Source: Sapientia aquatica
GTDB taxonomy: Bacteria; Pseudomonadota; Gammaproteobacteria; Burkholderiales; Burkholderiaceae_D
Reading direction: 5' to 3'
NCBI RefSeq assembly: GCF_004358105.1
Contig: NZ_SMYL01000001.1
Span: 434,001-498,000 of the forward strand
Length of the DNA: 64,000 nucleotides
Of this stretch, positions 43,550 to 52,931 are shown one piece after another. The number at the start of each line of letters is the position of its first letter. The first letter of the stretch is position 1. The translations under genes and the position numbers were made by a program. The notes beneath the pieces are model-generated. The model was not told the DNA's origin. It did no database searches and saw nothing but the letters and a program-made list of their open reading frames with translations.

Positions 43550-44209
43550 ATGAATGAATTAATCCAAACTTTGGCGGTGTTCGCCATTCCGGTGGTCTTA
43601 GCGATCACTTTGCACGAAGCTGCACACGCGTATGCGGCCAAATATTACGGTGACGATACGGCTTATTCGCGCGGGCGCATGAGCTTAAACCCGGCTCGGC
43701 ACATCGATCCCGTTGGTACTTTGCTTATTCCAGTGGTCTTGTATTTAATGACCGGTGGTAGTTTTGTGTTTGGCTACGCCAAGCCAGTGCCGATTGATTT
43801 CAGTCGCCTGCGTAACCCAAAACGTGACATGGCGTGGGTTGCATTGGCGGGGCCAGCGTCGAATTTTTTCATGGCGCTAGCTTGGATGATCGGTGCTTAC
43901 GTGCTCGCCATTACGCAAGTCACAGAACCCTTTCTCCTGCGCATGACGGAAGCGGGAATTGTGTCTAATTTAGTGATGTTTGCGTTGAATTTATTTCCGA
44001 TGTTGCCGCTCGACGGTGGACGTATTTTGACTAGTCTGCTGCCGATGAAACAAGCCATCCAGTTTTCAAAAATTGAACCCTACGGTTTTTTTATTGTGTT
44101 AGGTTTGATGTGGTTGAAATTGTTTAATTACTGGTTAATTCCAGTGATGTTTTTAACAGAAAAATCATTGCATCTCATTCTTTCACCTCTGCAGTTTCTC
44201 ATTAAGTGA
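43550..44209 (+). CDS. Site-2 protease family (M50) membrane metalloprotease
   Basis: The 219-residue protein has the zinc motif HEAAH at residues 22-26 in the first membrane helix and the second metal motif LFPMLPLDGGRIL near the C-terminal third, the S2P core with no PDZ domain. Four to six membrane helices are visible. This is the short YwhC-like branch, of unknown substrate, often next to trpS as here (12 bases). Confidence 0.93.
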   Translation: MNELIQTLAVFAIPVVLAITLHEAAHAYAAKYYGDDTAYSRGRMSLNPARHIDPVGTLLIPVVLYLMTGGSFVFGYAKPVPIDFSRLRNPKRDMAWVALAGPASNFFMALAWMIGAYVLAITQVTEPFLLRMTEAGIVSNLVMFALNLFPMLPLDGGRILTSLLPMKQAIQFSKIEPYGFFIVLGLMWLKLFNYWLIPVMFLTEKSLHLILSPLQFLIK

Positions 44210-44221
44210 TCAAAAAAATCC

Positions 44222-45424
44222 ATGTATCCTGAACGCGTTGTTTCTGGTATGCGCCCCACTGGCGCAATGCATTTAGGGCACTACCACGGTGCTTTAAAAA
44301 ACTGGATCAAAATGCAGGCTGAAATGCCTTGCTTGTTCTTCGTCGCCGATTGGCATGCGCTCACCACGCACTACGACGATCCTAGCAATATCGAAAAAAA
44401 CACTTGGGACATGCTCGTCGATTGGCTAGCCGCTGGCGTTGATCCGTCCCAAGCGACGTTATTTATCCAATCCAAAGTGCCCGAGCACGCCGAATTACAT
44501 TTGTTATTGTCGATGGCAACTCCGCTCGGTTGGTTGGAGCGCGTCCCAACCTACAAAGACCAACAAGAAAAGCTGCAAGATCGTGATCTGGCGACTTACG
44601 GTTTTCTCGGCTATCCCCTGCTGCAAGCGGCCGATGTCCTGATTTACCGCGCCAGCCAAGTGCCGGTAGGTGACGATCAAGTGCCGCATTTGGAATTGAT
44701 GCGCGAAGTGGCGCGTCGCTTTAATCATCTGTACGGCAAAGAAAAAGGCTTTGAAGAGAATGCGCTGGAAGCCGTCAAAAAACTCGGCAGCAAGCGGGCC
44801 AAGTTATATGTCGAGTTGCGTAACGAATTCCAAGAAAAAGGCTTAGTCGAATCGCTTGAGCAAGCCCACGCGCTGCTCAATGACGCGCAAAATTTAAGCA
44901 TGATCGACCGCGAGCGCTTATTTGGTTATTTAGAAGGCAGCCGCAAGCTGATCTTGGTCGAGCCACAAGTCAAATTAACTGTCGCATCGCGCTTGCCGGG
45001 TGTCGATGGACAAAAAATGTCCAAGAGTTACGGCAACGCGATTTCACTGCGTGAAGATAAAGAAGTCGTCACCAAAAAAATTCGCACCATGGTGACTGAC
45101 CCAGCCCGCATTCGGCGCACCGACGTGGGCGACCCCGAACGTTGCCCCGTTTGGCAATTACACCAGGTGTATTCCGATCCAGCCACCAAGCTCTGGGTGC
45201 AAAAAGGCTGCAAAAGCGCTGGAATCGGCTGTCTTGATTGTAAGCAGCCAGTCATCGACGCCATTATTAAAGAGCAAGAACCCATGCACGAGCGGGCGCA
45301 ACAATATTTGGATGACCCAAGTTTGGTGCGCGCCATCGCCGCCGATGGTTGCGATCAAGCCCGCAAGTTGGCCCAAGAAACCATGCGCGACGTGCGCGAG
45401 GCCATGGGAATTAGCTATACCTAA
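44222..45424 (+). CDS. trpS: Tryptophanyl-tRNA synthetase with a four-Cys (likely 4Fe-4S) motif
   Basis: TrpS charges tRNA-Trp. Class I signatures are HLGH at 17-20 and KMSKS at 265-269. The protein has 400 residues against about 330 for E. coli TrpS; the extra length lies mainly between the two signatures and in the C-terminal domain. Cysteines 308, 330, 337 and 340 follow C-x21-C-x6-C-x2-C, almost the C-x22-C-x6-C-x2-C that holds a 4Fe-4S cluster near the anticodon in Thermotoga TrpRS. The gene starts 12 bases after the M50 gene and is followed by a methyltransferase gene after 12 bases. Confidence 0.97.
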   Translation: MYPERVVSGMRPTGAMHLGHYHGALKNWIKMQAEMPCLFFVADWHALTTHYDDPSNIEKNTWDMLVDWLAAGVDPSQATLFIQSKVPEHAELHLLLSMATPLGWLERVPTYKDQQEKLQDRDLATYGFLGYPLLQAADVLIYRASQVPVGDDQVPHLELMREVARRFNHLYGKEKGFEENALEAVKKLGSKRAKLYVELRNEFQEKGLVESLEQAHALLNDAQNLSMIDRERLFGYLEGSRKLILVEPQVKLTVASRLPGVDGQKMSKSYGNAISLREDKEVVTKKIRTMVTDPARIRRTDVGDPERCPVWQLHQVYSDPATKLWVQKGCKSAGIGCLDCKQPVIDAIIKEQEPMHERAQQYLDDPSLVRAIAADGCDQARKLAQETMRDVREAMGISYT

Positions 45425-45436
45425 TTTGATACTTAC

Positions 45437-46027
45437 ATGACTCATTCTGTCTCAGACGAACTCCACACCGAGCCCGCATTGCCGCCCGCATCGCACTGGC
45501 TGAAACGGTATATTCACCTCATTCCCAAAGGCGAAGTGCTGGATCTGGCCAGCGGAGCAGGGCGCAATTGTCCGGCTATTTTGGCTAACGGGAACCAAGT
45601 ATTAGCGCTGGATCGTGATCCAGTATTGCTGGCTAAAGCAGCTAAATTAGGCGTGTCAACGCTGTGTCACGATTTGGAAGCAAAAGAATCTGTCTGGCCA
45701 TTTGCGGACCAGCGTTTTTCAGGGATTGTGATTTGCAATTATCTATATCGCCCCTTGTTTCCGCATATTTTGGCCAGTCTTGCGCCGGAAGGCGTGTTAA
45801 TTATCGAGACCTTCGCCCAAGGCAATGAACGATTTGGCAAACCGACCAACCCCGACTTTTTGTTGGCGCCCAATGAATTGCTCGGTTTGCTGGTCTTGGT
45901 TCCTAATCAAACCTTTAACGTCATTGCCTACGAAGGTGGTTTTGTCGATCAGCCCAAACAGGCGGTCGTGCAGCGAATTTGTATTAAGAAAAGCGCTTCG
46001 GCAGATGTTGCATTGCCGACGCCATAA
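45437..46027 (+). CDS. Class I SAM-dependent methyltransferase
   Basis: The 196-residue protein has a Rossmann methyltransferase core with motif I VLDLASGAGRNCPAIL, an acidic residue at the end of strand 2 (LALDRDPVLL) and VICNYLYRPLF as motif IV region. It resembles TehB-like small methyltransferases. Its substrate cannot be read from sequence. It follows trpS after 12 bases and is presumably cotranscribed. Confidence 0.87.
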   Translation: MTHSVSDELHTEPALPPASHWLKRYIHLIPKGEVLDLASGAGRNCPAILANGNQVLALDRDPVLLAKAAKLGVSTLCHDLEAKESVWPFADQRFSGIVICNYLYRPLFPHILASLAPEGVLIIETFAQGNERFGKPTNPDFLLAPNELLGLLVLVPNQTFNVIAYEGGFVDQPKQAVVQRICIKKSASADVALPTP

Positions 46028-46181
46028 AGTGTGTTCTAAAGCCCGGATTTGAGCTTCACAATATCTCTCGTTTGCTGCACTAATTTATGCCAGTTAGATA
46101 ACTTGTTTTATTTTAGTAAAAGTTAGCGTGTTGAACTTCTATCCGATACAATCGACGTTTTATATTTTTTGATGCTTTATC

Positions 46182-47069
46182 ATGACGATGATTACGGGAA
46201 GCTTAGTTGCAATTGTTACACCGATGCATGCAGATGGTAGTTTGGATATTCCGGGCTTACGCAAGTTAATAGATTGGCATATTAGCGAAGGCACCGACGG
46301 TATCGTAATCGCCGGCACAACGGGCGAATCCTCCACGGTGACGGTCGAAGAACACAAAGAATTAATTCGCCTGACTGTAGAACACACCAATAAGCGCATT
46401 CCTATCATCGCCGGTTCAGGCGGTAACTCCACTCAAGAAGCCATTACCTTAACAAGCTACGCCAAAGAAGTTGGCGCTGATGCGTCCTTACAGGTTGTGC
46501 CGTACTACAATCGCCCAACGCAAGAAGGCATGTATCAGCATTTCAAAAAGATTGCTGAGTCGGTCGATTTGCCGGTTATTTTGTACAACGTGCCAAGTCG
46601 CACCGTAGCCGATATGTCGAACGAGACCATCGCACGTTTAGCGCATATTCCGAATATCGTTGGCGTCAAAGAAGCAAGCGGCAACATCGGTCGCGATATC
46701 GAATTGTTGGGCATGGTTCCAGCCGATTTCGCCGTCTATTCAGGCGATGATTTGTCGGCGATGGCGTTGATGTTATGCGGCGGTAAGGGCGATATTTCGG
46801 TTACAGCCAACGTTGCTCCGCGTGCGATGCACGAGCTGTGTCAAGCGGCGATGCGCGGCGATATTGCTAAAGCCAAAGAGATAAATCAGGCATTAATTCC
46901 TTTACATCAAAAATTGTTTCTTGAGCCTAACCCGGTTCCAGTAAAATGGGCCTTAAACGCAATGGGCTTGATTCCAAGTGGCATTCGCTTGCCATTGGTT
47001 GAATTGTCGGCGCAGTATCACGAAAGTCTTGGCAGCGCGTTACGCGATGCCGGATTGCTGCACAAATAA
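46182..47069 (+). CDS. dapA: 4-hydroxy-tetrahydrodipicolinate synthase
   Basis: DapA condenses pyruvate with aspartate semialdehyde in lysine/diaminopimelate synthesis. The Schiff-base lysine is K163 in GVKEASGN, the catalytic Tyr is Y135 in YNVPSR, and the GTTGESSTV motif is at about 45-53. The 295-residue length is normal. bamC follows after 105 bases, the dapA-bamC (dapX) pairing seen in E. coli. Confidence 0.97.
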   Translation: MTMITGSLVAIVTPMHADGSLDIPGLRKLIDWHISEGTDGIVIAGTTGESSTVTVEEHKELIRLTVEHTNKRIPIIAGSGGNSTQEAITLTSYAKEVGADASLQVVPYYNRPTQEGMYQHFKKIAESVDLPVILYNVPSRTVADMSNETIARLAHIPNIVGVKEASGNIGRDIELLGMVPADFAVYSGDDLSAMALMLCGGKGDISVTANVAPRAMHELCQAAMRGDIAKAKEINQALIPLHQKLFLEPNPVPVKWALNAMGLIPSGIRLPLVELSAQYHESLGSALRDAGLLHK

Positions 47070-47174
47070 ATAATAGCGATTTGTAGAACTTGATATAGCA
47101 GTTGTAGCGCGTTTTTACGTTGGTGTCGGCCTTAGCCATGCACTGAAGAATTTTAACTTTGAGTTTGTACCTAA

Positions 47175-48326
47175 ATGACTATTCGCAATAATTCACTGAC
47201 TAAATTAATCCCTTTGCTGACTGTTGTGGCAATTGCAGGTTGCAGCACTGCTGGCAGCTTGTTCACACCAGATAAGATTGATTACAAAAGCGCGAGTGAA
47301 AAGAAAGTTGAGCCAAAACTGGATGTTCCTCCAGATTTGAGCCAGATATCCCGTGATAATCGCTATTCAATTCCAGAAAATGGTTCGACAGGACCCTTAA
47401 CTGCTTCAGGCTTTAACGCCTCCCGAACAGCCGGCGCAGCCAATATACCTGCAGCGGTAACGTCAACGAGTGTGGCGCTAAATTCATGGCAAAACATGCA
47501 CATCGAACGTGACGGTTCGCAGCGTTGGTTAGTCGTGCCGCAAAATGCTGACGTGTTATTTCCAAAAATTAAAGACTTCTGGCAAGAAAATGGTTTCTTG
47601 ATTAATGAAGAAACTCCAGCCGCTGGCGTAATGGAAACCGATTGGGCGGAAAACCGCGCCAAGATTCCGCAAGATTTTTTGCGTAAAACAATCGGCTATG
47701 TGTTTGATTCGCTGTATTCAACTGGTGAGCGCGATAAATTCCGCACCCGTTTAGAGCGTCGCGAAGATGGTTCGACCGAAGTCTACATCAGCCACCGTGG
47801 TGTTGAAGAAGTCTTGACCGGTAGTGACAAGACTGGTTCAACATGGGCAGCGCGTCCTAACGATCCAGGTCTAGAAGTCGCGTTCCTGTCGCGTTTAATG
47901 GTGCGTTTAGGTGCTACTGAAGAAAAGGCTAAGGAAATTGTTGCCGGCACTGTCGTTCTGCCTGTTAAAGCCAAATTTGTTAAAGTTGGCTCAACTGCCT
48001 CGATCGATGTGGAAGAAAGTTTTGATCGCGCTTGGCGTCGGGTTGGTTTGGCGTTGGATCGGGTGAACTTTACTGTTGAAGATCGCGATCGCGCTCAAGG
48101 AATTTATTTCGTGCGTTATATTGATCAAGACAGCGCATCAAGCAGTCAAGGATTCTTCGCTAAGATATTCTCTAGCGACAAAGAAAAAGATACTAAGCGC
48201 TATCGTATCTTGGTCAAAGGTGAGCAAAACTTAACTCATGTGACGATTCAAAATAACGATGGCACACCAGAGAATTCAACCGCTTCTGAGAAGATTTTGA
48301 ATTTGTTGTTGGAGCAGTTGAAGTAA
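47175..48326 (+). CDS. bamC: Outer-membrane assembly lipoprotein BamC
   Basis: BamC is a lipoprotein of the beta-barrel assembly machine. The 383-residue product has lipobox IAGC (C23), an unstructured N-terminal segment containing PPDLSQI, which in E. coli contacts BamD, and two helix-grip domains (about 120-215 and 280-380). It follows dapA. A strong terminator follows 22 bases after the stop. Confidence 0.93.
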   Translation: MTIRNNSLTKLIPLLTVVAIAGCSTAGSLFTPDKIDYKSASEKKVEPKLDVPPDLSQISRDNRYSIPENGSTGPLTASGFNASRTAGAANIPAAVTSTSVALNSWQNMHIERDGSQRWLVVPQNADVLFPKIKDFWQENGFLINEETPAAGVMETDWAENRAKIPQDFLRKTIGYVFDSLYSTGERDKFRTRLERREDGSTEVYISHRGVEEVLTGSDKTGSTWAARPNDPGLEVAFLSRLMVRLGATEEKAKEIVAGTVVLPVKAKFVKVGSTASIDVEESFDRAWRRVGLALDRVNFTVEDRDRAQGIYFVRYIDQDSASSSQGFFAKIFSSDKEKDTKRYRILVKGEQNLTHVTIQNNDGTPENSTASEKILNLLLEQLK

Positions 48327-48347
48327 TTTTTAACTGACATGAAATAT

Positions 48348-48378
48348 AAAAAGAGCCGCTAAATCAGCGGCTCTTTTT
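48348..48378 (+). terminator. Intrinsic terminator after bamC
   Basis: A perfect 13-base inverted repeat (aaaaagagccgct / agcggctcttttt) with a 5-base loop, ending in a run of six Ts. The A-run on the 5' side makes it potentially bidirectional. Confidence 0.93.
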
Positions 48379-48502
48379 TATGACTCAAATTTTGTGATTT
48401 GCTCGGAAAGCGCAACGACAGCAAGCGGCTAAAATAAAGTCAAAGGCCTATTTAATTCCCTCTCAGAGTAACAAACGAATCACGAATGCAAAGTTGATTT
48501 TG

Positions 48503-49444
48503 TTAGTGCGTGTGGTCGTTATTAGGCGTGATAGCAACTTCCGGCGCGATAAATAATTGAGCGCAATCGACCGCATCAAAACTATAAGGCTTGCCGCAAA
48601 AATCGCAATTAATGTCGAGCTTACCCAAACTTGTTACCGCCTCGGTGACTTCCTGTTTACCCAACATTTTCAGCATGTTGCCGACTTTTTCACGACTACA
48701 AGTGCAATGCACTGTGATCGGTTGCGGGTCAAACAAGCGCAGGCTTTCTTCCCAAAATAAACGATGTAATAAGGTCGCGATATCGGTGGTGATTAGCTCA
48801 TCGTATTTTAGCGTGCTGCCCAAGATGCAAGCGCGCAGCCAAGCTTGTTCGGCATTCTCGGCTTGCTGACTTTGCTCCTCTTCGCGCTCACCCGAACCGC
48901 CGTGATACGGCAACCGTTGCAACAACATGCCGCGGCACAGTTCATCGTTTGATGCCAGCCACAGCTTGGTATCGAGTTGCTCCGATTGCTTCATGTAGCT
49001 CTCGATAATCGCTGCAATGGTATCGCCTTCTAACGGCACGATACCTTGATAGGCTTGCTGCCCCGGGACTTTGTTGTTGGGGTCGAGCGTGATGACGAAG
49101 CGGCCATTTCCTTGTGCGTTAATCAGTTCGGCTAACGTCGCGTCGTCCGCGATGACAACGTTATCCGCCAATTTAGCCATGGCGCGGATCTGCAAATTGC
49201 TATTGCATTCCACCACCAATAATTTGATCGCACCATCACCGTGGATTTGCATAATCATGCTGCCATCGAATTTTAAATTGGCGCTTAATAATGCGGCCGC
49301 GCAGGTCAACTCACCGAGCAATGTTTGAACTGGAAGTGGGTAGTCGTGGTGGGTGAGCACCTCTTGCCAACTTGAGTTGAGTTCAATCAACTCACCGCGC
49401 ACGGTGGCGTCGTCAAACATAAATTTTTGCAAAGTATTGGTCAT
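48503..49444 (-). CDS. hslO: Redox-regulated chaperone Hsp33
   Basis: Hsp33 is a cytoplasmic holdase activated by oxidation. The 313-residue product has the C-terminal zinc switch: CTCS (CxC) and CDFC (CxxC). The linker and N-terminal domain are typical (CAAALLSANLKFDGSMIMQIHGDGAIKLLVVE, GRFVITLDPN). A Glu/Gln-rich insert EREEEQSQQAENAEQ lies near residue 188. It is convergent with bamC. Confidence 0.96.
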   Translation of the reverse strand: MTNTLQKFMFDDATVRGELIELNSSWQEVLTHHDYPLPVQTLLGELTCAAALLSANLKFDGSMIMQIHGDGAIKLLVVECNSNLQIRAMAKLADNVVIADDATLAELINAQGNGRFVITLDPNNKVPGQQAYQGIVPLEGDTIAAIIESYMKQSEQLDTKLWLASNDELCRGMLLQRLPYHGGSGEREEEQSQQAENAEQAWLRACILGSTLKYDELITTDIATLLHRLFWEESLRLFDPQPITVHCTCSREKVGNMLKMLGKQEVTEAVTSLGKLDINCDFCGKPYSFDAVDCAQLFIAPEVAITPNNDHTH

Positions 49445-49497
49445 GGAGTGGGGCTTAGTTCAAATGAAGGAATGGGCGGATATTGTGCTGAAAAGGT

Positions 49498-50022
49498 TTA
49501 TTTCAACCGAACCAACTGAGTTTTAAACAATTGCGCGCGTTGGACGTAGTTGGCAGTATTTTTGTGCATATTGCTGATTTCTTCGTCCGTAAGCGTGCGT
49601 GCTACTTTGGCTGGTGTACCAATAATTAAGGAGTTGTCAGGGAAACTTTTACCCTCGGTGACCAATGCCCCCGCGCCGACTAAACAGTTTTTGCCGATTA
49701 TCGCGCCATTCAACACAACCGCCTGAATCCCGATCAACGCGCCATCGCCAACGGTGCAGCCATGAAGCATTGCTTGATGACCGATGGTGACGTTGCTGCC
49801 GATCGTCATTGGGTAGCCGACATCGGTGTGTAGCACGGCGCTCTCTTGCACATTGCTGTTTTCGCCTATGCTGATGAGCTCATTGTCGCCGCGTATCGTC
49901 ACATCAAACCACACGCTAGAATGCGCCGCTAGGGCGACTTTACCGATGACGTTGGCAGAGTCAGCCACGAAAACGCTGTCGTCAATTTGGGGAGTGAATT
50001 CGCTTAATTGATAAATAGCCAT
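49498..50022 (-). CDS. Gamma-class carbonic anhydrase family protein (YrdA-like)
   Basis: The 174-residue protein is a left-handed beta-helix of hexapeptide repeats (SVFVADSANVIGKVALAAHSSVWFDVTIRGD). The three zinc histidines are H65, H82 and H87. Members of the YrdA/CaiE branch bind metal, but carbonic anhydrase activity is often undetected, so the function remains open. It is followed by hslO on the same strand after 53 bases. Confidence 0.93.
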   Translation of the reverse strand: MAIYQLSEFTPQIDDSVFVADSANVIGKVALAAHSSVWFDVTIRGDNELISIGENSNVQESAVLHTDVGYPMTIGSNVTIGHQAMLHGCTVGDGALIGIQAVVLNGAIIGKNCLVGAGALVTEGKSFPDNSLIIGTPAKVARTLTDEEISNMHKNTANYVQRAQLFKTQLVRLK

Positions 50023-50074
50023 GATGGAGTCACTTTCAGGGTGAAGTTAATTTGTAGGCTGCTTGGCAAACTGC

Positions 50075-50164
50075 GTAAAATAGTTGCTGGGATAAAAGTC
50101 GCTATTTTACCCTGCATCAGGAGTGGTTTGATTTGTTGTTAATTCGGCTCTAAGTCGGCTCTAA
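50075..50164. repeat. Inverted and direct repeats between yrdA-like and DUF455 genes
   Basis: The divergent gap of about 200 bases contains a 9-base inverted repeat GTAAAATAG (50075-50083) / CTATTTTAC (50102-50110) with an 18-base loop, and a 10-base direct repeat TCGGCTCTAA at 50144-50153 and 50155-50164. Either may be a control element; no promoter pair is obvious. Confidence 0.5.
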
Positions 50165-50226
50165 TTTAGCCTCAATCCAGTTTCATTCGTCGTGAATTTT
50201 CTATTTTTTTGGTAAAGCTGTCCTCC

Positions 50227-51051
50227 ATGTCGCCCAATCACCCCGAACTCCGTCAACAAGCTTTATTGATTTTGGCGCAAACCGATCCCGCTCAAAAAGT
50301 CGCGCAAACGATGGCTTTGCAGCAGCAGTACCAAGTCGGACACATCGGGCTGGATACCGCAATCCACCTGTCTGACGCGGGGCAAGATATTCCAGGGCGA
50401 CCAGCCAAGCCTGAATTAGTCCCGCCACTCAATGTAAAACGCCGCACGATGCGAACGTTAGAAGGCAGGGCGATTTTGTTGCATGCCTTGTGCCATATTG
50501 AATTTAATGCGATCAACCTAGCTTTAGACGCGATTTGGCGCTTTCCGGCGATGCCGATTGATTATTATGTCGATTGGCTCAAAGTCGCCGCCGAAGAAGC
50601 GCTGCATTTTTCGCTCCTAGCGCAACATCTGACCACGCTGGGATTTGAGTACGGCGATTTCCCCGGTCATGACACCTTGTGGGAAATGGTGGCCAAAACC
50701 CAGGAAGATATTTTGGCCCGCATGGCGCTGGTGCCGCGCACGATGGAAGCGCGCGGGTTGGACGCCGCCCCCAGCACGCGAAATAAATTGAGTCAAATCG
50801 GTGATGAAGCAGGGGCCGCCATTATCGATATTATTTTGCGTGACGAAATTGGCCACGTCGCCATTGGCAATCGCTGGTACGCGCATATATGTGCTGAGCG
50901 CGGATTGGAGCCGGTTGCCGAGTACGCCAAGCTGACAGTGCAATACAAAGCACCCAAATTGCGCGGCCCATTTAATTTAGATGCCCGTCGCGCCGCGGGT
51001 TTTACCGAAGCGGAACTCGGCGCACTGCATGCTATGCAAGAAACAAACTAG
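50227..51051 (+). CDS. DUF455 ferritin-like domain protein
   Basis: The 274-residue protein is a ferritin-like four-helix protein of the DUF455 family. Diiron-type residues are visible as ALCHIEFNAINLALDA (ExxH type) and VAAEEALHFSLLAQHL, plus the later RDEIGHVAIGNRWY. The function of DUF455 proteins is unknown; an oxygen-dependent hydroxylase or oxidase is plausible from the metal motifs. The start at the ATG (MSPNHPEL) is preferred over an in-frame TTG 18 bases upstream; no strong ribosome site precedes either. Confidence 0.88.
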   Translation: MSPNHPELRQQALLILAQTDPAQKVAQTMALQQQYQVGHIGLDTAIHLSDAGQDIPGRPAKPELVPPLNVKRRTMRTLEGRAILLHALCHIEFNAINLALDAIWRFPAMPIDYYVDWLKVAAEEALHFSLLAQHLTTLGFEYGDFPGHDTLWEMVAKTQEDILARMALVPRTMEARGLDAAPSTRNKLSQIGDEAGAAIIDIILRDEIGHVAIGNRWYAHICAERGLEPVAEYAKLTVQYKAPKLRGPFNLDARRAAGFTEAELGALHAMQETN

Positions 51052-51169
51052 GCTAAAGCTAGGCACTAAGGCTATAATCTGACCGTGGTAAATTCAGTTT
51101 TAGGCCAATTTCCCCAATTTTTATTAATCGCAGCGTCCCATACCCTCAACTTATTTTCAGCCAATTCTC

Positions 51170-52615
51170 ATGCATTACGTATCTACTCGCGGCATTGCTG
51201 CGCAACATTCTTTTTCGACGATTTTGTTAGGTGGCTTGGCCGAAGATGGCGGCTTGTACTTGCCTGACACTTATCCACAAATTAGCGATGCAGAGTTGAC
51301 TGCTTGGCGTCAATTATCGTATGCCGATTTAGCCAGCGCGATTTTGGCCAAATTTGCGCCCGATATTCCGCTCGAGGATTTACGCGAGCTGACCAAAAAA
51401 ACCTACACCGCTGAGGTTTATCGCAACACCAGCAATGGCAATGCCGAACAAATCACACCGTTAAAAAAACTAGAAGACGGTTTGTATTTGCAAGAATTAT
51501 CCAACGGCCCGACGCTGGCATTTAAAGACATGGCGATGCAGTTGTTGGGCAATTTATTTGAATACACGCTCGATAAGCAGCATGCCGAATTAAATATTTT
51601 TGGCGCAACCTCTGGTGATACCGGTAGCGCCGCCGAATACGCCATGCGCGGCAAACGCGGGATCCGGGTCTTTATGCTCTCGCCCCATCAAAAAATGAGC
51701 GCGTTTCAAACCGCGCAAATGTTTAGCTTAAACGACGCCAATATTTTCAATATCGCAGTGGAAGGCGTGTTCGATGATTGCCAAGATTTAGTTAAAGCTG
51801 TGTCCAACGATCTGGAATTTAAACGCCAGCAAAAAATTGGTACCGTCAATTCAATCAATTGGGCGCGTGTTGTGGCGCAAGTGGTGTATTACTTCCGTGG
51901 TTATTTAAGCGCGACCTCATCCAATACCGAGAAAGTTTCGTTCACCGTTCCATCGGGTAACTTCGGCAATATTTGTGCTGGCCACATCGCGCGCATGATG
52001 GGTTTGCCGATTGCCCAATTGGTGGTCGCCACTAACGAAAACGATGTCTTGGACGAGTTCTTTAAAACCGGCAAATATCAGGTACGGCAATCGGCGCAGA
52101 CCTATCACACCAGTAGTCCGTCGATGGACATTTCTAAGGCGTCTAATTTTGAGCGCTTTGTGTTTGATTTGATTGGGCGCGATAGCACGCGTTTGGCGGC
52201 GCTATTCCGTCAAGTAGAAACCAAAGGTGGATTTGATTTGTCGGGCGGTCCGGGTAGCGATGGCGACGAATTTAAACGCATTGCTGACTATGGTTTTAGT
52301 TCCGGTAAATCGGTGCATGCCGATCGCTTAGCGACGATTCGGATGGTGCAACAGCGTTACGGTGTGATCGTGGATACACATACGGCTGACGGGATTAAAG
52401 TCGCCTTGGAACAGCGCGATCGGGCGATTCCGATGATTGTGTTGGAAACCGCATTGCCGGCCAAATTCAACGAAACCATCCGCGAAGCATTGGGACACGA
52501 CGCGCCGCGTCCTGCGGGATTTGAGAACATTGAAGCCTTACCGCAGCAATTTGTGGTGATGCCAGTGGATGTGCAGAAAATGAAACACTACATTTCCGAG
52601 CAAACAGGGCTGTAG
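51170..52615 (+). CDS. thrC: Threonine synthase
   Basis: ThrC converts O-phosphohomoserine to threonine with PLP. The PLP lysine is K119 in PTLAFKDMAMQ, and the phosphate-binding loop GATSGDTGSAAEYAM is typical. The 481-residue length matches the long class of proteobacteria. The N-terminal MHYVSTRG is the family start. hom is not adjacent. A TATAAT occurs at 51073-51078 without a clear -35. Confidence 0.97.
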   Translation: MHYVSTRGIAAQHSFSTILLGGLAEDGGLYLPDTYPQISDAELTAWRQLSYADLASAILAKFAPDIPLEDLRELTKKTYTAEVYRNTSNGNAEQITPLKKLEDGLYLQELSNGPTLAFKDMAMQLLGNLFEYTLDKQHAELNIFGATSGDTGSAAEYAMRGKRGIRVFMLSPHQKMSAFQTAQMFSLNDANIFNIAVEGVFDDCQDLVKAVSNDLEFKRQQKIGTVNSINWARVVAQVVYYFRGYLSATSSNTEKVSFTVPSGNFGNICAGHIARMMGLPIAQLVVATNENDVLDEFFKTGKYQVRQSAQTYHTSSPSMDISKASNFERFVFDLIGRDSTRLAALFRQVETKGGFDLSGGPGSDGDEFKRIADYGFSSGKSVHADRLATIRMVQQRYGVIVDTHTADGIKVALEQRDRAIPMIVLETALPAKFNETIREALGHDAPRPAGFENIEALPQQFVVMPVDVQKMKHYISEQTGL

Positions 52616-52931
52616 TTTGCGATCAAGTTGGTGCAAAAATCAAAGGGAAGATTAATTCTTCCCTTTTTTCATGCCTGAACCGGTTGTGAACTTGTTTGTT
52701 GCCCGCGCAACGCCTAATTTGAGTAAATGAATTTGCTTGGATTTGTTAATTGAAAATTTCCTTGTGGAAAGTTTATTTTAACAAACATACACATTTGTTT
52801 CTTTTTTTAAATATATTGTTAAATTTCATCGAAAATTTTGCCATTTAACATTATTTAAAAGTACACTTAGGAAATATTATCTTATTGCAATAAACGTACT
52901 TTTTTAAGACGACTTGCTCAGGAAAAGCGTA
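52616..52931. other. AT-rich intergenic region before the DUF1631 gene
   Basis: This 316-base stretch starts with the thrC terminator and then becomes strongly AT-rich. It contains short inverted repeats TTTCC-ttgt-GGAAA (52757-52770), AACAAA / TTTGTT (52780-52799) and AAAAGTAC / GTACTTTT (52857-52864 and 52896-52903). I found no ORF and no confident promoter pair. Confidence 0.5.
52642..52669 (+). terminator. Intrinsic terminator after thrC
   Basis: AAAGGGAAGA / TCTTCCCTTT forms a 10-base perfect stem with a 5-base loop and runs into six consecutive Ts. Confidence 0.92.
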
